Assembly: GCF_002871005.1 (NCBI RefSeq)
Contig: NZ_PHSN01000027.1
Span: forward strand, 1-64,000
DNA: 64,000 bases
Direction of reading: 5' to 3'
From: Acidimangrovimonas sediminis
Lineage (GTDB): Bacteria; Pseudomonadota; Alphaproteobacteria; Rhodobacterales; Rhodobacteraceae
Numbering within the stretch: the first letter of the stretch is position 1; every line of letters begins with the position of its first letter. The translations under genes and the position numbers were made by a program. The notes below the pieces were generated by a model. That model worked only from the letters and a program-made list of their open reading frames with translations, did no database searches and had not been told where the DNA came from. Shown one piece after another: positions 54,588 to 62,897 of the stretch.

Positions 54588-57500
54588 ATGTCCACGCCTT
54601 CTCTTCTTCTGAGCGAAAATATCCCGGGGGAGGCCCGGTCGGCGCGCAGCGGCGGGCGGGACGGGGGCAGCGCCCCCTATGCCGAGCTCTGCACAACTTC
54701 CAACTTCACCTTCCTCACCGGCGCCTCCCACCCCGAGGAGCTGATCGCCCGCGCGGCCGAACTGGGGCTGAGCGCCCTCGCCATCACCGACCGCAACTCA
54801 CTGGCGGGGGTGGTGCGCGCGCATTCCGCGCTGCGTGAATTGCACCGGGCGTTGAAGGAACAGTCGGTGAAGGAAAAGTCGGGGGAGCAAGAGGCGGGCA
54901 AGCAGGAGGCGGGCAAGCAGGAGGTGGCGGAACGACCCGACACCAGGGCGGGGGAGCACGAAGGCCCGGGAGAGGGGACCGGGGAAAAGGCGGGGGAGGC
55001 GGCACGGCAGGAGGCCGGCAGGCTCCGCATCCGGTCGCAGCACCGCATCGACGGCTGTTCGCGGCAGGAGGTGGGCGATCCGCAGGACGTGGCCCGCCCC
55101 GATCCGCCGCCCGACGCCGGGCTGCCGCGGCTGATCGTCGGTGCGCGGCTGGTGCTCGCCGACGATCCGGTGGACTGGCTGGCGCTACCCACTGACCGCG
55201 CCGCCTATCACCGGCTCTCAAGGCTTCTCAGCCAGGGCAAGCAGCGGGCTGCCAAGGGACAGTGCCACTTGACCCGCGCTGACCTGCTGAAGGGCTGCGC
55301 GGGCATGATCCTGATCGCCCTGCCGCCCGCCCGGCGACCAACCCGGCCACCCCGCCCCCAGTCACCCGGCCCCCACTCATCCGGGCCCCAGTCACCCGGC
55401 CCCCAGCCCGCCGCCGGACCCGGGAAAACGGCAGGAAAGACGGCTGGAAAGACGGCAGGCGGGGCAGCGGGTGGCCCCCCGCCGGGCACAGCGCGCCGCT
55501 TCGCGGAAGACGGACCGCCAGGCGGGCCGGATGACGGGCCCCGCCGCCCCTCGCCGCCGTCCCCGGGCGCCGCCCCCCGCGCGGCGCTTGGCCCAATGTC
55601 GCGGCTGGCGGCGGCGGCGGGTGTGCCCGAGGCCGTGCGTGCCTCGATCCGGGCGCTGGGGCGGCGCTACCCCGGCCATGTCTTTCTCGGTGCCGCGCCG
55701 CGCTATGATGGCTCGGATCAGGCCTGGTTCGACACCTGCGCCGCGCTGGCGCTGGAACTGAACGCCCCGATGGTCGCGGTGGGCGATGTGCTGATGCACC
55801 GCGCCCACCGCCGCCGCCTCGCCGACGTGCTGACCTGTCTGCGCGAGGGCTGCACGATCGACACGATCGGCACCCGTGCCCTGCCCAATGCCGAGCGCCG
55901 GCTGAAACCCCCGCACGAGATGGCGCATCTCTTCCGCCACCATCCCGCCGCGATCCGCCGTTCCGCGGAAATCGCCGCACGCTGCGCCTTCTCGCTGGAC
56001 GAGCTCAGTTACGAATACCCCGACGAGGTCGCCGCGGGAGAGACGGCCCAGGCCCGCCTCGAACGCCTCACCCGCGAAGGCCTTGCCCGGCGCTGCCCGA
56101 AGGGCATCCCCGAGCGCTACGAGGCCATGGCGTCGAAGGAACTCTCGCTGATCGGCGAGCTGGGCTTCGCCGCCTATTTCCTGACCGTGCACGACATCGT
56201 GGGTTTTGCCCGCGCGCGCGGGATCCTCTGCCAGGGCCGGGGCTCCGCGGCGAACTCGATCCTGTGCTGGGCCCTGGGCATCACCGATGTCTCGCCCGAG
56301 CAGATCTCCATGGTCTTCGAACGCTTCGTCTCGCGCCACCGCGGCGAGCCGCCCGACATCGACGTCGATTTCGAGCATGAGCGCCGGGAGGAGGTGATCC
56401 AGCACATCTACGATGCCTACGGCCGCCACCGCGCGGGACTCTGCGCCACGGTGATCCACTTCCGCACCCGCGCCGCGATCCGCGAGGTGGGCAAGGTCAT
56501 GGGCCTGTCCGAGGATGTCACGGCCAGCCTCTCGGGCCAGATCTGGGGCATCTCGGGCAAGGGCGCCGATCCCGACCGCGTGCGCGAGCTGGGCCTCGAC
56601 CCGGGCGACCGGCGGCTGGCCCAGACCCTCCAGCTGATCGCCGAGATCATCGGCTTCCCACGGCACCTGAGCCAGCATGTCGGCGGCTTCGTCATCACCC
56701 GCGGGCGGCTGGATGAGCTTTGCCCAATCGAGAACGCGGCGATGGAGGGGCGCACGATCATCGAGTGGGACAAGGACGATATCGACGCGCTGGGGATCCT
56801 CAAGGTCGACGTGCTGTCGCTGGGCATGCTCACCTGCATCCGCAAGGCCTTCGGCCTGCTCGACGATCACGAGGAGATTCGCCACAGGCTCGATACCGTC
56901 CCGCAGGAGGACGGCGCGACCTATGCCATGTTGCAGCGGGCCGACGCGGTGGGGGTGTTCCAGGTCGAAAGCCGGGCGCAGATGAATTTTCTGCCGCGGA
57001 TGAAGCCCGAGACCTTCTACGATCTGGTGATCGAGGTGGCGATCGTCCGCCCCGGCCCGATCCAGGGCGGCATGGTGCAGCCCTACATCCGCCGCCGTCA
57101 GGGGTTGGAAAAGGACGAACCCTTCGGCCCGGCACTGGAGGAGGTGACGCGCAAGACCCTCGGGGTGCCCCTGTTCCAGGAACAGGCGATGCAGATCGCT
57201 GTGGTCGGCGCGGGCTATTCGCCGGAAGAAGCCGACCGCCTGCGCCGCTCGCTTGCCTCGTTCCGTCGCATGGGGACGATCGGCGAGCACCGCGAGCGGT
57301 TCGTGGCGGGCATGATGGGCAACGGCTACACCCGCGAGGTGGCCGAGAGCTGTTTCTCGCAGATCGAGGGGTTCGCCGATTACGGCTTTCCCGAAAGCCA
57401 CGCGGCGGCCTTCGCGATGCTGACCTACGTGTCCTCGTGGCTGAAGTGCCACCACCCGGCGATCTTCGCCTGCGCGCTGCTGAACTCCCAGCCGATGGGC

Positions 57501-58469
57501 TTTTATGCGCCGGCCCAGATCGTGCGCGACCTGCGCGACCACGGGCACGAGGTTCGCCCGGTCTGCGTCAACCGCAGCGCCTGGGACAACACGCTGGAAC
57601 GCCGCGCCGACGGGCGGCTGGCGCTGCGGCTGGGGTTCCGCCAGGTCAAGGGGCTGAGGGAGGAGGACGCGGTCTGGATCGTCGCGGCCCGGGGCAACGG
57701 CTACCCCGATCCCGAAAGCCTGTGGCTGCGTGCCGGCACCCCGCCCCATGTTCTGGAACGGCTGGCCGAGGCCGACGCCTTCGCGGGCCAGGGCATGGCC
57801 CGGCGCGACGCGCTCTGGGCGGTGCGCGCGATCCGGGCGCCGGCGCCGCTGCCGCTGTTTGCCGACCCGCTCGACGGCGAGGGCGGGAAGGAGCCCGGCG
57901 TCGCGCTGCCCGCGATGCACCTGGGCGAGGAGGTGGTCGAGGATTACGTCGCGATGCGCCTGAGCCTGCGCGCCCACCCGATGGAGATCCTGCGCCCCAC
58001 GCTGCCCGCCCCCGGGGGGGAGGCTCTCGTGTCGCACGAACGCCTCGCCACGCCCGAAGACGGCACCCCGCCGCTGGCGGGGCGGGTGACGGTGGCGGGC
58101 CTCGTCATCACCCGGCAGCGGCCGGGGACCTCCTCGGGGGTGATCTTCCTCACGCTCGAGGACGAGACGGGGGTGTCCAACATCGTGGTCTGGCCGAGGG
58201 TCTACGATCGCTTCCGCCGCGCGGTGATGGGCGGCCGCCTCCTGCGCGTCACCGGCAAGCTGGAGCGCGAGGGCCTTGTCGTCCACCTCATCGCCGAACG
58301 GATCGAGGACATCTCGGCCCGCCTGGCCGACCTCGGCCACCCGCTCGACAACGTCGTGGGGATCACCCGGCCCGAGGCCGACGATGCCCCCCGCCCGCGG
58401 ATCCGCCCGGCGGTGCGCCATCCGCGCGAGCAGTCAAAGCGCCTGTTTCCCAGCCGGGATTTTCACTGA
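54588..58469 (+). CDS. dnaE2: Error-prone DNA polymerase DnaE2 with expanded PHP region
   Basis: DnaE2 copies past damaged DNA and causes induced mutations. The conserved PHP domain begins at YAELCTTSNFTFLTGASHPEEL (residue 31 on), and catalytic aspartates D590 and D592 lie in PDIDVDFEHERREEV. QSKRLFPSRDFH is the standard C-terminus. At 1293 residues it is far longer than the usual 1050 to 1150. Residues 1 to 30 encode a dispersed intergenic repeat, and two low-complexity insertions occupy about 88 to 176 and 248 to 336. No start codon lies between the repeat and YAEL, so translation must cross it. An OB-fold domain near residue 1170 (VTVAGLVITRQRPGTSSGV) follows the polymerase core. Confidence 0.93.
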   Translation: MSTPSLLLSENIPGEARSARSGGRDGGSAPYAELCTTSNFTFLTGASHPEELIARAAELGLSALAITDRNSLAGVVRAHSALRELHRALKEQSVKEKSGEQEAGKQEAGKQEVAERPDTRAGEHEGPGEGTGEKAGEAARQEAGRLRIRSQHRIDGCSRQEVGDPQDVARPDPPPDAGLPRLIVGARLVLADDPVDWLALPTDRAAYHRLSRLLSQGKQRAAKGQCHLTRADLLKGCAGMILIALPPARRPTRPPRPQSPGPHSSGPQSPGPQPAAGPGKTAGKTAGKTAGGAAGGPPPGTARRFAEDGPPGGPDDGPRRPSPPSPGAAPRAALGPMSRLAAAAGVPEAVRASIRALGRRYPGHVFLGAAPRYDGSDQAWFDTCAALALELNAPMVAVGDVLMHRAHRRRLADVLTCLREGCTIDTIGTRALPNAERRLKPPHEMAHLFRHHPAAIRRSAEIAARCAFSLDELSYEYPDEVAAGETAQARLERLTREGLARRCPKGIPERYEAMASKELSLIGELGFAAYFLTVHDIVGFARARGILCQGRGSAANSILCWALGITDVSPEQISMVFERFVSRHRGEPPDIDVDFEHERREEVIQHIYDAYGRHRAGLCATVIHFRTRAAIREVGKVMGLSEDVTASLSGQIWGISGKGADPDRVRELGLDPGDRRLAQTLQLIAEIIGFPRHLSQHVGGFVITRGRLDELCPIENAAMEGRTIIEWDKDDIDALGILKVDVLSLGMLTCIRKAFGLLDDHEEIRHRLDTVPQEDGATYAMLQRADAVGVFQVESRAQMNFLPRMKPETFYDLVIEVAIVRPGPIQGGMVQPYIRRRQGLEKDEPFGPALEEVTRKTLGVPLFQEQAMQIAVVGAGYSPEEADRLRRSLASFRRMGTIGEHRERFVAGMMGNGYTREVAESCFSQIEGFADYGFPESHAAAFAMLTYVSSWLKCHHPAIFACALLNSQPMGFYAPAQIVRDLRDHGHEVRPVCVNRSAWDNTLERRADGRLALRLGFRQVKGLREEDAVWIVAARGNGYPDPESLWLRAGTPPHVLERLAEADAFAGQGMARRDALWAVRAIRAPAPLPLFADPLDGEGGKEPGVALPAMHLGEEVVEDYVAMRLSLRAHPMEILRPTLPAPGGEALVSHERLATPEDGTPPLAGRVTVAGLVITRQRPGTSSGVIFLTLEDETGVSNIVVWPRVYDRFRRAVMGGRLLRVTGKLEREGLVVHLIAERIEDISARLADLGHPLDNVVGITRPEADDAPRPRIRPAVRHPREQSKRLFPSRDFH
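54604..54630 (+). repeat. Dispersed intergenic repeat copy inside dnaE2
   Basis: The run TTCTTCTGAGCGAAAATATC followed by CCGGGGG matches, with small changes, copies at 58505 to 58531 (minus strand) and 58545 to 58577. A GGGGGCAGCGCCCCC hairpin follows at 54664, again as near 58490. Here the copy is coding. Confidence 0.75.
54891..54920 (+). repeat. 15-base tandem repeat in dnaE2, first insertion
   Basis: GAGGCGGGCAAGCAG occurs twice in tandem (54891, 54906) and encodes EAGKQ units in the first low-complexity insertion. Confidence 0.9.
55359..55403 (+). repeat. 15-base tandem repeat in dnaE2, second insertion
   Basis: CAGTCACCCGGCCCC occurs at 55359 and 55389 with a variant at 55374. It encodes QSPGP-type units. 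Confidence 0.85.
55422..55457 (+). repeat. 12-base tandem repeat in dnaE2, second insertion
   Basis: Units near GGAAAGACGGCT repeat at 55422, 55434 and 55446 and encode GKTA repeats. Confidence 0.85.
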
Positions 58470-58504
58470 GAGGGCGGGACCGGCGGGGGCGCTGCCCCCT
58501 GCAC

Positions 58505-58531
58505 CCCCCGGGATATTTGGACTCAGAAGAA
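58505..58531 (-). repeat. Dispersed intergenic repeat, minus-strand copy
   Basis: Read on the minus strand this is TTCTTCTGAGTCCAAATATC followed by CCGGGGG. It lies shortly after the dnaE2 stop and pairs with the copy at 58545 to form an inverted repeat. Confidence 0.75.
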
Positions 58532-58544
58532 GGGGGAGAGGGCC

Positions 58545-58577
58545 TTCTTCTTTCTGCTCGAAAATATCCCACGGGGG
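58545..58577 (+). repeat. Dispersed intergenic repeat, plus-strand copy
   Basis: TTCTTCTTTCTGCTCGAAAA followed by TATCCC matches the copy within dnaE2. With the minus-strand copy it forms a large hairpin that probably ends dnaE2 transcription. Confidence 0.7.
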
Positions 58578-58634
58578 TGCGGGGGTGTGAAACCCCCGCG
58601 GATGCGACGGGTGCGGGGGTGTGAAACCCCCGCG
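58577..58634 (+). repeat. Two identical hairpin repeats before the tartrate dehydrogenase gene
   Basis: The 24 bases starting GTGCGGGGGTGTGAAACCCC occur identically at 58577 and 58611 with a 34-base period. Each unit forms an 8-bp hairpin (GCGGGGGT, loop of five, ACCCCCGC). They lie 60 bases before the next gene. Confidence 0.85.
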
Positions 58635-58694
58635 ACTTCCCGGCCGTATCGCCCTATGTTCCCCCAGGGAATGCAGCAGCACGGAGGAACGCCC

Positions 58695-59768
58695 ATGGTC
58701 CGCAACAGTCTGAAGATCGCGGTGATCGCCGGTGACGGCATCGGCAAGGAGGTGATGCCCGAGGGGTTGCGCGTGCTCGAGGCCGTGGCGAAGCGGCACG
58801 AGATCGACCTGAGTTTCGACGAGTTTCCGTTCTCCTCCTGGGATTACTACGAGGCCCATGGCGAGATGATGCCGGAGGACTGGAAGGACCAGATCGGCGG
58901 CCATGACGCGATCTTCTTCGGCGCGGTCGGCTGGCCCGAGAAGATCCCGGATCATGTTTCGCTCTGGGGGTCGCTCCTGAAGTTCCGGCGCGAGTTCGAC
59001 CAGTACATCAACCTCCGTCCCGCGCGGCTGATGCCCGGGGTGCCGTCACCGCTGGCGAATCGCAAGCCCGGCGAGATCGACATGTGGATCGTGCGGGAAA
59101 ACACGGAAGGGGAATATTCCTCGATCGGCGGGCGGATGTATGGCGGCACCGACCGCGAGATCGTGATGCAGGAGACGGTGATGAGCCGTCACGGCGTCGA
59201 CCGGGTGCTGCGCTATGCCTTCGAGCTTGCGCAGTCGCGGCCGCGAAGGCGCCTGACCTCGGCCACCAAGTCGAACGGCATCTCGATCACCATGCCCTAT
59301 TGGGACGAGCGGGTGGAGGAGATGGCGAAATCCTATCCCGGCATCGACTGGGACAAGTACCACATCGACATCCTGACCGCGCATTTCGTGCTCAATCCCG
59401 ACCGGTTCGACGTGGTGGTCGCCTCGAACCTCTTCGGCGACATCCTGTCGGACCTCGGGCCCGCGTGCACCGGGACGATCGGCATCGCGCCCTCGGGCAA
59501 CATCAACCCGGAGGGCGATTTCCCCTCGCTCTTCGAGCCGGTGCATGGCTCGGCCCCCGATATCGCGGGGCTGGGGGTGGCGAACCCGGTCGGGCAGATC
59601 TGGGCCGGCGCGATGATGCTAGACCATCTTGGCCACAAGGCGGCCGCGGACGAGATCGTCACGGCGATCGAGCGGGTGCTGGCCGAGCCCGCGCTGCGCA
59701 CCGGCGACCTTGGCGGCAAGGCCGGGACCGAGGCTTGCGGCAAGGCCGTGGCCGACGCGCTGGGCTAG
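58695..59768 (+). CDS. ttuC: Tartrate dehydrogenase (isopropylmalate dehydrogenase-like)
   Basis: This 357-residue NAD-dependent beta-decarboxylating dehydrogenase acts on tartrate, malate or a related hydroxyacid. MVRNSLKIAVIAGDGIGKEVMPEGLRVLEAVAKRH, FFGAVGWPEKIPDHVSLWGSLLKFRREFDQYINLRP and WIVRENTEGEYSSIGGRMYGGTDREIVMQE are diagnostic for the TtuC group rather than LeuB; they are quoted only in part elsewhere. ANLFGDILSDLGP and GSAPDIAG complete the fold. A CGGAGG site precedes the ATG. Confidence 0.92.
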   Translation: MVRNSLKIAVIAGDGIGKEVMPEGLRVLEAVAKRHEIDLSFDEFPFSSWDYYEAHGEMMPEDWKDQIGGHDAIFFGAVGWPEKIPDHVSLWGSLLKFRREFDQYINLRPARLMPGVPSPLANRKPGEIDMWIVRENTEGEYSSIGGRMYGGTDREIVMQETVMSRHGVDRVLRYAFELAQSRPRRRLTSATKSNGISITMPYWDERVEEMAKSYPGIDWDKYHIDILTAHFVLNPDRFDVVVASNLFGDILSDLGPACTGTIGIAPSGNINPEGDFPSLFEPVHGSAPDIAGLGVANPVGQIWAGAMMLDHLGHKAAADEIVTAIERVLAEPALRTGDLGGKAGTEACGKAVADALG

Positions 59769-59771
59769 GGC

Positions 59772-59975
59772 CTACTTGGTCAGGATCAGCTTGCCGGCCC
59801 GGGTGATGCGCAGGGTGTAGACCTGCTCGCCCAAGGCGATCTCGGCCAGAGGGCCGTTGCCGGTCAGGCTCAGCGCGTCATGGCGGGGCAGGGCGGCGCG
59901 GTCCGCGGACGCAGGCGGTGTGGCGCGGGTCGCGTCGAGGTGCAGGCGGGACGGGAAACGGGGGTCGGCGGTCAT
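59772..59975 (-). CDS. hemP: Hemin uptake protein HemP
   Basis: The 67-residue protein ends in EQVYTLRITRAGKLILTK, the hallmark of the HemP family, which is linked to hemin uptake. The N-terminal half is variable. The start MTADPRFPSRL is chosen; an upstream ATG at 60056 would add a segment that overlaps an operator-like dyad and is unlikely. No other haem transport gene is adjacent. A 13-base dyad lies 64 bases upstream. Confidence 0.85.
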   Translation of the reverse strand: MTADPRFPSRLHLDATRATPPASADRAALPRHDALSLTGNGPLAEIALGEQVYTLRITRAGKLILTK

Positions 59976-60038
59976 CGGTGGCTCCGTTCGGTGGGGATCG
60001 GGCTGCCGGAAGGCCGGTCTGGCTGGATCGCTATAGTC

Positions 60039-60051
60039 GAGTATTTTACTC
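60039..60051. promoter_or_regulatory. Iron-box-like dyad upstream of hemP
   Basis: GAGTA-N3-TACTC, read as TGAGTAAAATACTCGA on the minus strand, is a perfect inverted repeat in an AT-rich island. It is close to the TGA-N9-TCA iron-responsive box known in Rhizobiales and Rhodobacterales. It probably controls hemP. Confidence 0.6.
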
Positions 60052-60118
60052 AACATTCGATGCCATGCAATGATTTTCCGCTCCGCCGGTCGGTGACGGG
60101 TCGGAAAGGGGGGGGGCG

Positions 60119-60313
60119 TCAGCGCCCCCCGTCAGGGCCCGGTGGCGCCCTCAGCGCGGCCTCGATCGCCTTGTCCACCTGGGCGGGGTCGTCCAGCGCG
60201 CGGGCCAACAGCAGGCAGAGCCGGGCAAGGACCTGCTCGGGCGGCTCGGGTGCGGCGCGGTCGATGGCGCGGGCAAGGGCTTCGTAGACGGATTCGGTCT
60301 GGTCGGGGGTCAT
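60119..60313 (-). CDS. DUF2783 family protein
   Basis: A 64-residue protein with YEALARAIDRAAPEPPEQVLARLCLLLARAL, matching DUF2783, small proteins commonly encoded beside flavin monooxygenases. Its start overlaps the monooxygenase stop by four bases. It is mostly helical and the function is unknown. Confidence 0.85.
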   Translation of the reverse strand: MTPDQTESVYEALARAIDRAAPEPPEQVLARLCLLLARALDDPAQVDKAIEAALRAPPGPDGGR

Positions 60314-61932
60314 CGCGTCTCCTCCCGGAAGGTCAGGGCGTGCATCGCGGCGGCGACGCCCGCCGCCGTGGCGTGGCGCCAGCGGGCACCGATGTGCAGG
60401 TCGGGGCGGACGAGGTAGGCCGAGGCCGCACCGGTGGCGAGCCGCGCATGGATCCGCGGATCGTCGTCGAGGCGCACCACCGCGGGTGCCCCGGGCTGGG
60501 CCGCGACCTCTTCCGCCAGCGCGGCATCGAAACAGACCAGCGTGAAATCGGGTGGCAGGCGGTCCGAGAGGAAATCGCCGCCGAGGGACAGGTCGATCAT
60601 CGCGGCCCCCGGCGCGGGGCCGGCGGCAAAGCCCGGATCGTCGGCCAGCACGGCGGGGCTGTCCGCATAGGTGAAGGGCGTCATCTGGCGTGGGTTGGCA
60701 AGGGCGCCGGCCCAGCCCTCGGTCAGCGCGAGGCCGAGGGCCGCATCGCGCATCACCTGCCAGCCACGGGTCGGTGGCGTCATGAAACGTGCGCTTTTCG
60801 AGGCGTTGGCGAAGACGTCGAGCGTGGCGCCGCGGCGTTCGGGGGTGTAGCTGTCGATCAGGCCGGGGCCGGCGCGGTCGGTCAGCAGGCGGCCCAGCTT
60901 CCAGCCGATGTTATGCGCATCGGCGAGGCCGTTGTTCAGCCCGCGCACCCCGAAGATCGGCACGATATGGGCGCTGTCGCCGATGAAGACCACGCGGCCG
61001 TGGCGATATTCGTCAAGCGCGAGGGTATTGGCCGAATAGACGCTCCACCATTCAAGCTCCCATGGGGCGTCGTGGCCGATCTCGGCCAGGACCGAGGCCA
61101 CGCTGGCGCGCACGACGTCTTCGCGGATCGCCTCCTCTGCGTCCTCGTCCTCGCCCAGCTGGTAGTCGATGCGCCAGATGTCGTCGGGCTGGCGGTGGAT
61201 CAGCACGGTGCCGCCGGGGCGGCAGGCCGGGTCGAAGAGGGCGCGGCGGATGGTCGGGTAATCATGCGCCATCTTGACGTCGGCGATGACGTAGCGGCCC
61301 TCGTAATTCTCGCCCTGTAGCCGCAGCCCGAGCGCGCGGCGCACCGCGCTGCGGGCGCCGTCGGCCGCCAGCACCCAGTCGGCGGGCAGGGTATAGCTGC
61401 CCTCGGGGTCGGCGATGTCGAGGGCGACACCATCTTCCGCGGGAACCAGGCCGGTCACGGCGCTTTGCCAGCGGATGTCGACCAGCGGCTCGTTCCGGAT
61501 CGCCTCCCACAGGAATTGCTCGATATACTGCTGTTCAAGGTTGTACATCGGGCGGAAGCGCTCATCCGGGCCGTCCGGCATCTCGAATTCCAGGATCTGC
61601 TGCCCGCGGTAGAAGCTGCGCCCGGTGGTCCAGCCCAGGGCCTTGGCTTCGAACGGCGCGACGGCGCCGAGGCTTTGCAGGATGTGAAAGCTCTGTCGTG
61701 CGACGCAGATCGCCCGGCTGCCATCGTTGAACGTGCCCCGCGCCTCGAGCAGAACCGAGCGGACCCCGTGCCGCGCCAGCGTCAGCGCGGCCAGCATCCC
61801 CACCGGTCCCGCACCGACGATCGCCACCGGTGTCCTTTCGGAAAGCGTGTGGCGCGCCGCGCCCCGGGGCGGATCGAACGCGGGATATGTGAAATAGAGC
61901 GAGTCCGTCTCTGCCCGTCCGGCCGGTCTCAT
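60310..61932 (-). CDS. FAD-dependent monooxygenase, MhpA-like
   Basis: This 540-residue flavoprotein is of the PHBH/MhpA aromatic hydroxylase type. TPVAIVGAGPVGMLAALTLARHGVRSVLLEAR is the FAD Rossmann fold, GRSFYRGQQILEFEMPD and VLAADGARSAVRRALG are the ribityl-binding pieces, and RVVFIGDSAHIVPIFGVRGLNNGLADAHNIGWKL is the flavin-phosphate motif, parts of which are quoted here. A thioredoxin-like C-terminal domain follows. The substrate is unknown. GAGAGGGGAGG precedes the ATG. A LuxR gene is divergent. Confidence 0.9.
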   Translation of the reverse strand: MRPAGRAETDSLYFTYPAFDPPRGAARHTLSERTPVAIVGAGPVGMLAALTLARHGVRSVLLEARGTFNDGSRAICVARQSFHILQSLGAVAPFEAKALGWTTGRSFYRGQQILEFEMPDGPDERFRPMYNLEQQYIEQFLWEAIRNEPLVDIRWQSAVTGLVPAEDGVALDIADPEGSYTLPADWVLAADGARSAVRRALGLRLQGENYEGRYVIADVKMAHDYPTIRRALFDPACRPGGTVLIHRQPDDIWRIDYQLGEDEDAEEAIREDVVRASVASVLAEIGHDAPWELEWWSVYSANTLALDEYRHGRVVFIGDSAHIVPIFGVRGLNNGLADAHNIGWKLGRLLTDRAGPGLIDSYTPERRGATLDVFANASKSARFMTPPTRGWQVMRDAALGLALTEGWAGALANPRQMTPFTYADSPAVLADDPGFAAGPAPGAAMIDLSLGGDFLSDRLPPDFTLVCFDAALAEEVAAQPGAPAVVRLDDDPRIHARLATGAASAYLVRPDLHIGARWRHATAAGVAAAMHALTFREETR

Positions 61933-62010
61933 CTGTGCCTCCCCTCTCTCGTGCCGGTCCTGTTTACCGTGGTGGGCGGGGCGCGTATGTCCTCTTTCGG
62001 GGAGGACAGG

Positions 62011-62718
62011 ATGAGCGAGCCGATCTACCGCAGGATCGACGAGAGCCTTGCCGCCATGGGGGGCGAGGGTTTCGCGCGTGCCTTCCTCGACCTGGCCGAA
62101 CGGTCGGGGGCGCGGCAGGTGATGATCTTCGACGTCACGCCCGACCGCGCCCTGTGCCTGATGTCGCGCAATTATTCCGCGGGCCGGATGGGGGAGGCGC
62201 TGGCGCGGCGCTACCTCGACGGCTGGTTCCGCGAGGATCCGCTGCTGCCCGAGCTGATGGCGCTGCCCGAGGGGGCGCTGGCGCTGCGCCGCGTCGATGG
62301 GGCCGCGCTTGAGGCCTCGCCCGATTACCGCGCGCTGTTCTTCGCGCGGCCGGGCCTTGGCGGGAAACTTGCGCTGCTGGCGGCTGGGCGCCGGCGGCGA
62401 CTGATCGTCAATTTCTACCACGGCGCGGGCGAGGCCGGGGCGATCGACGAGGGTCTGGCGCAATTGGCGGGCCGGCTGGCGCTGATGCATTTCGACGGGC
62501 AGGGGGCGGGCGAGGCGCCCGTGCCACCCGCGCTGGCCGCGCTCAGCGGGCGCGAGCGGGAGACCTGCCTCGGCATCCTGTCCGGCAAGAAGGCCGAGAC
62601 CATCGCGGGGGAGATCGGCGTGCGGGCCAGCACCGTCGCCACCTACCGCAAGCGCGCCTACGACAAGCTGGGGATCGCCTCGCGCGCCGCCCTCTTCGCG
62701 ATCTGCCGGCAGGGCTGA
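62011..62718 (+). CDS. LuxR-family transcriptional regulator
   Basis: The ATG at 62011 behind GGGGAGGACAGG gives 235 residues. The C-terminal helix-turn-helix is ALSGRERETCLGILSGKKAETIAGEIGV followed by RASTVATYRKRAYDKLGIASRAALFAIC. The N-terminal domain is not a clear autoinducer-binding domain. It lies opposite the monooxygenase operon across 78 bases and likely regulates it. Confidence 0.9.
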   Translation: MSEPIYRRIDESLAAMGGEGFARAFLDLAERSGARQVMIFDVTPDRALCLMSRNYSAGRMGEALARRYLDGWFREDPLLPELMALPEGALALRRVDGAALEASPDYRALFFARPGLGGKLALLAAGRRRRLIVNFYHGAGEAGAIDEGLAQLAGRLALMHFDGQGAGEAPVPPALAALSGRERETCLGILSGKKAETIAGEIGVRASTVATYRKRAYDKLGIASRAALFAICRQG

Positions 62719-62812
62719 GGCGGGCCCCAGCCCCTTGCCTTCCGGAAGGGGTGCGCTACAACAGGCGAACATCCGGGCGCCCACCGCGTCCGCGTAAGCG
62801 TTAACGTCACTC

Positions 62813-62852
62813 AACGCACAGAAACGGGCCCTGTTGCCCGGCCCTGTGCGTT
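62813..62852 (+). terminator. Hairpin upstream of the siderophore-interacting protein gene
   Basis: AACGCACAG and CTGTGCGTT form a 9-bp stem with a GC-rich loop, followed by TGTCCTTGTC. It may end LuxR transcription or act as a leader element for the next gene. Confidence 0.5.
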
Positions 62853-62897
62853 TGTCCTTGTCGGACGCGGGGCCGGGCCATCGCGAAAAGGACAAAG

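Noticed and set aside
54277-54612. A separate 111-residue Pro-rich gene between imuB and dnaE2
   Set aside because: It starts with an ATGA overlap, but composition is that of non-coding GC-rich DNA and it runs into dnaE2 in another frame. More likely the remains of the old dnaE2 start region.
54891-55457. Tandem repeats in dnaE2 as a possible CRISPR array
   Set aside because: The units are 12 to 15 bases without spacers and remain in frame in a coding sequence.
55392-58421. A 1009-codon open frame antisense to dnaE2
   Set aside because: It mirrors dnaE2 codon bias and has no recognisable protein pattern.
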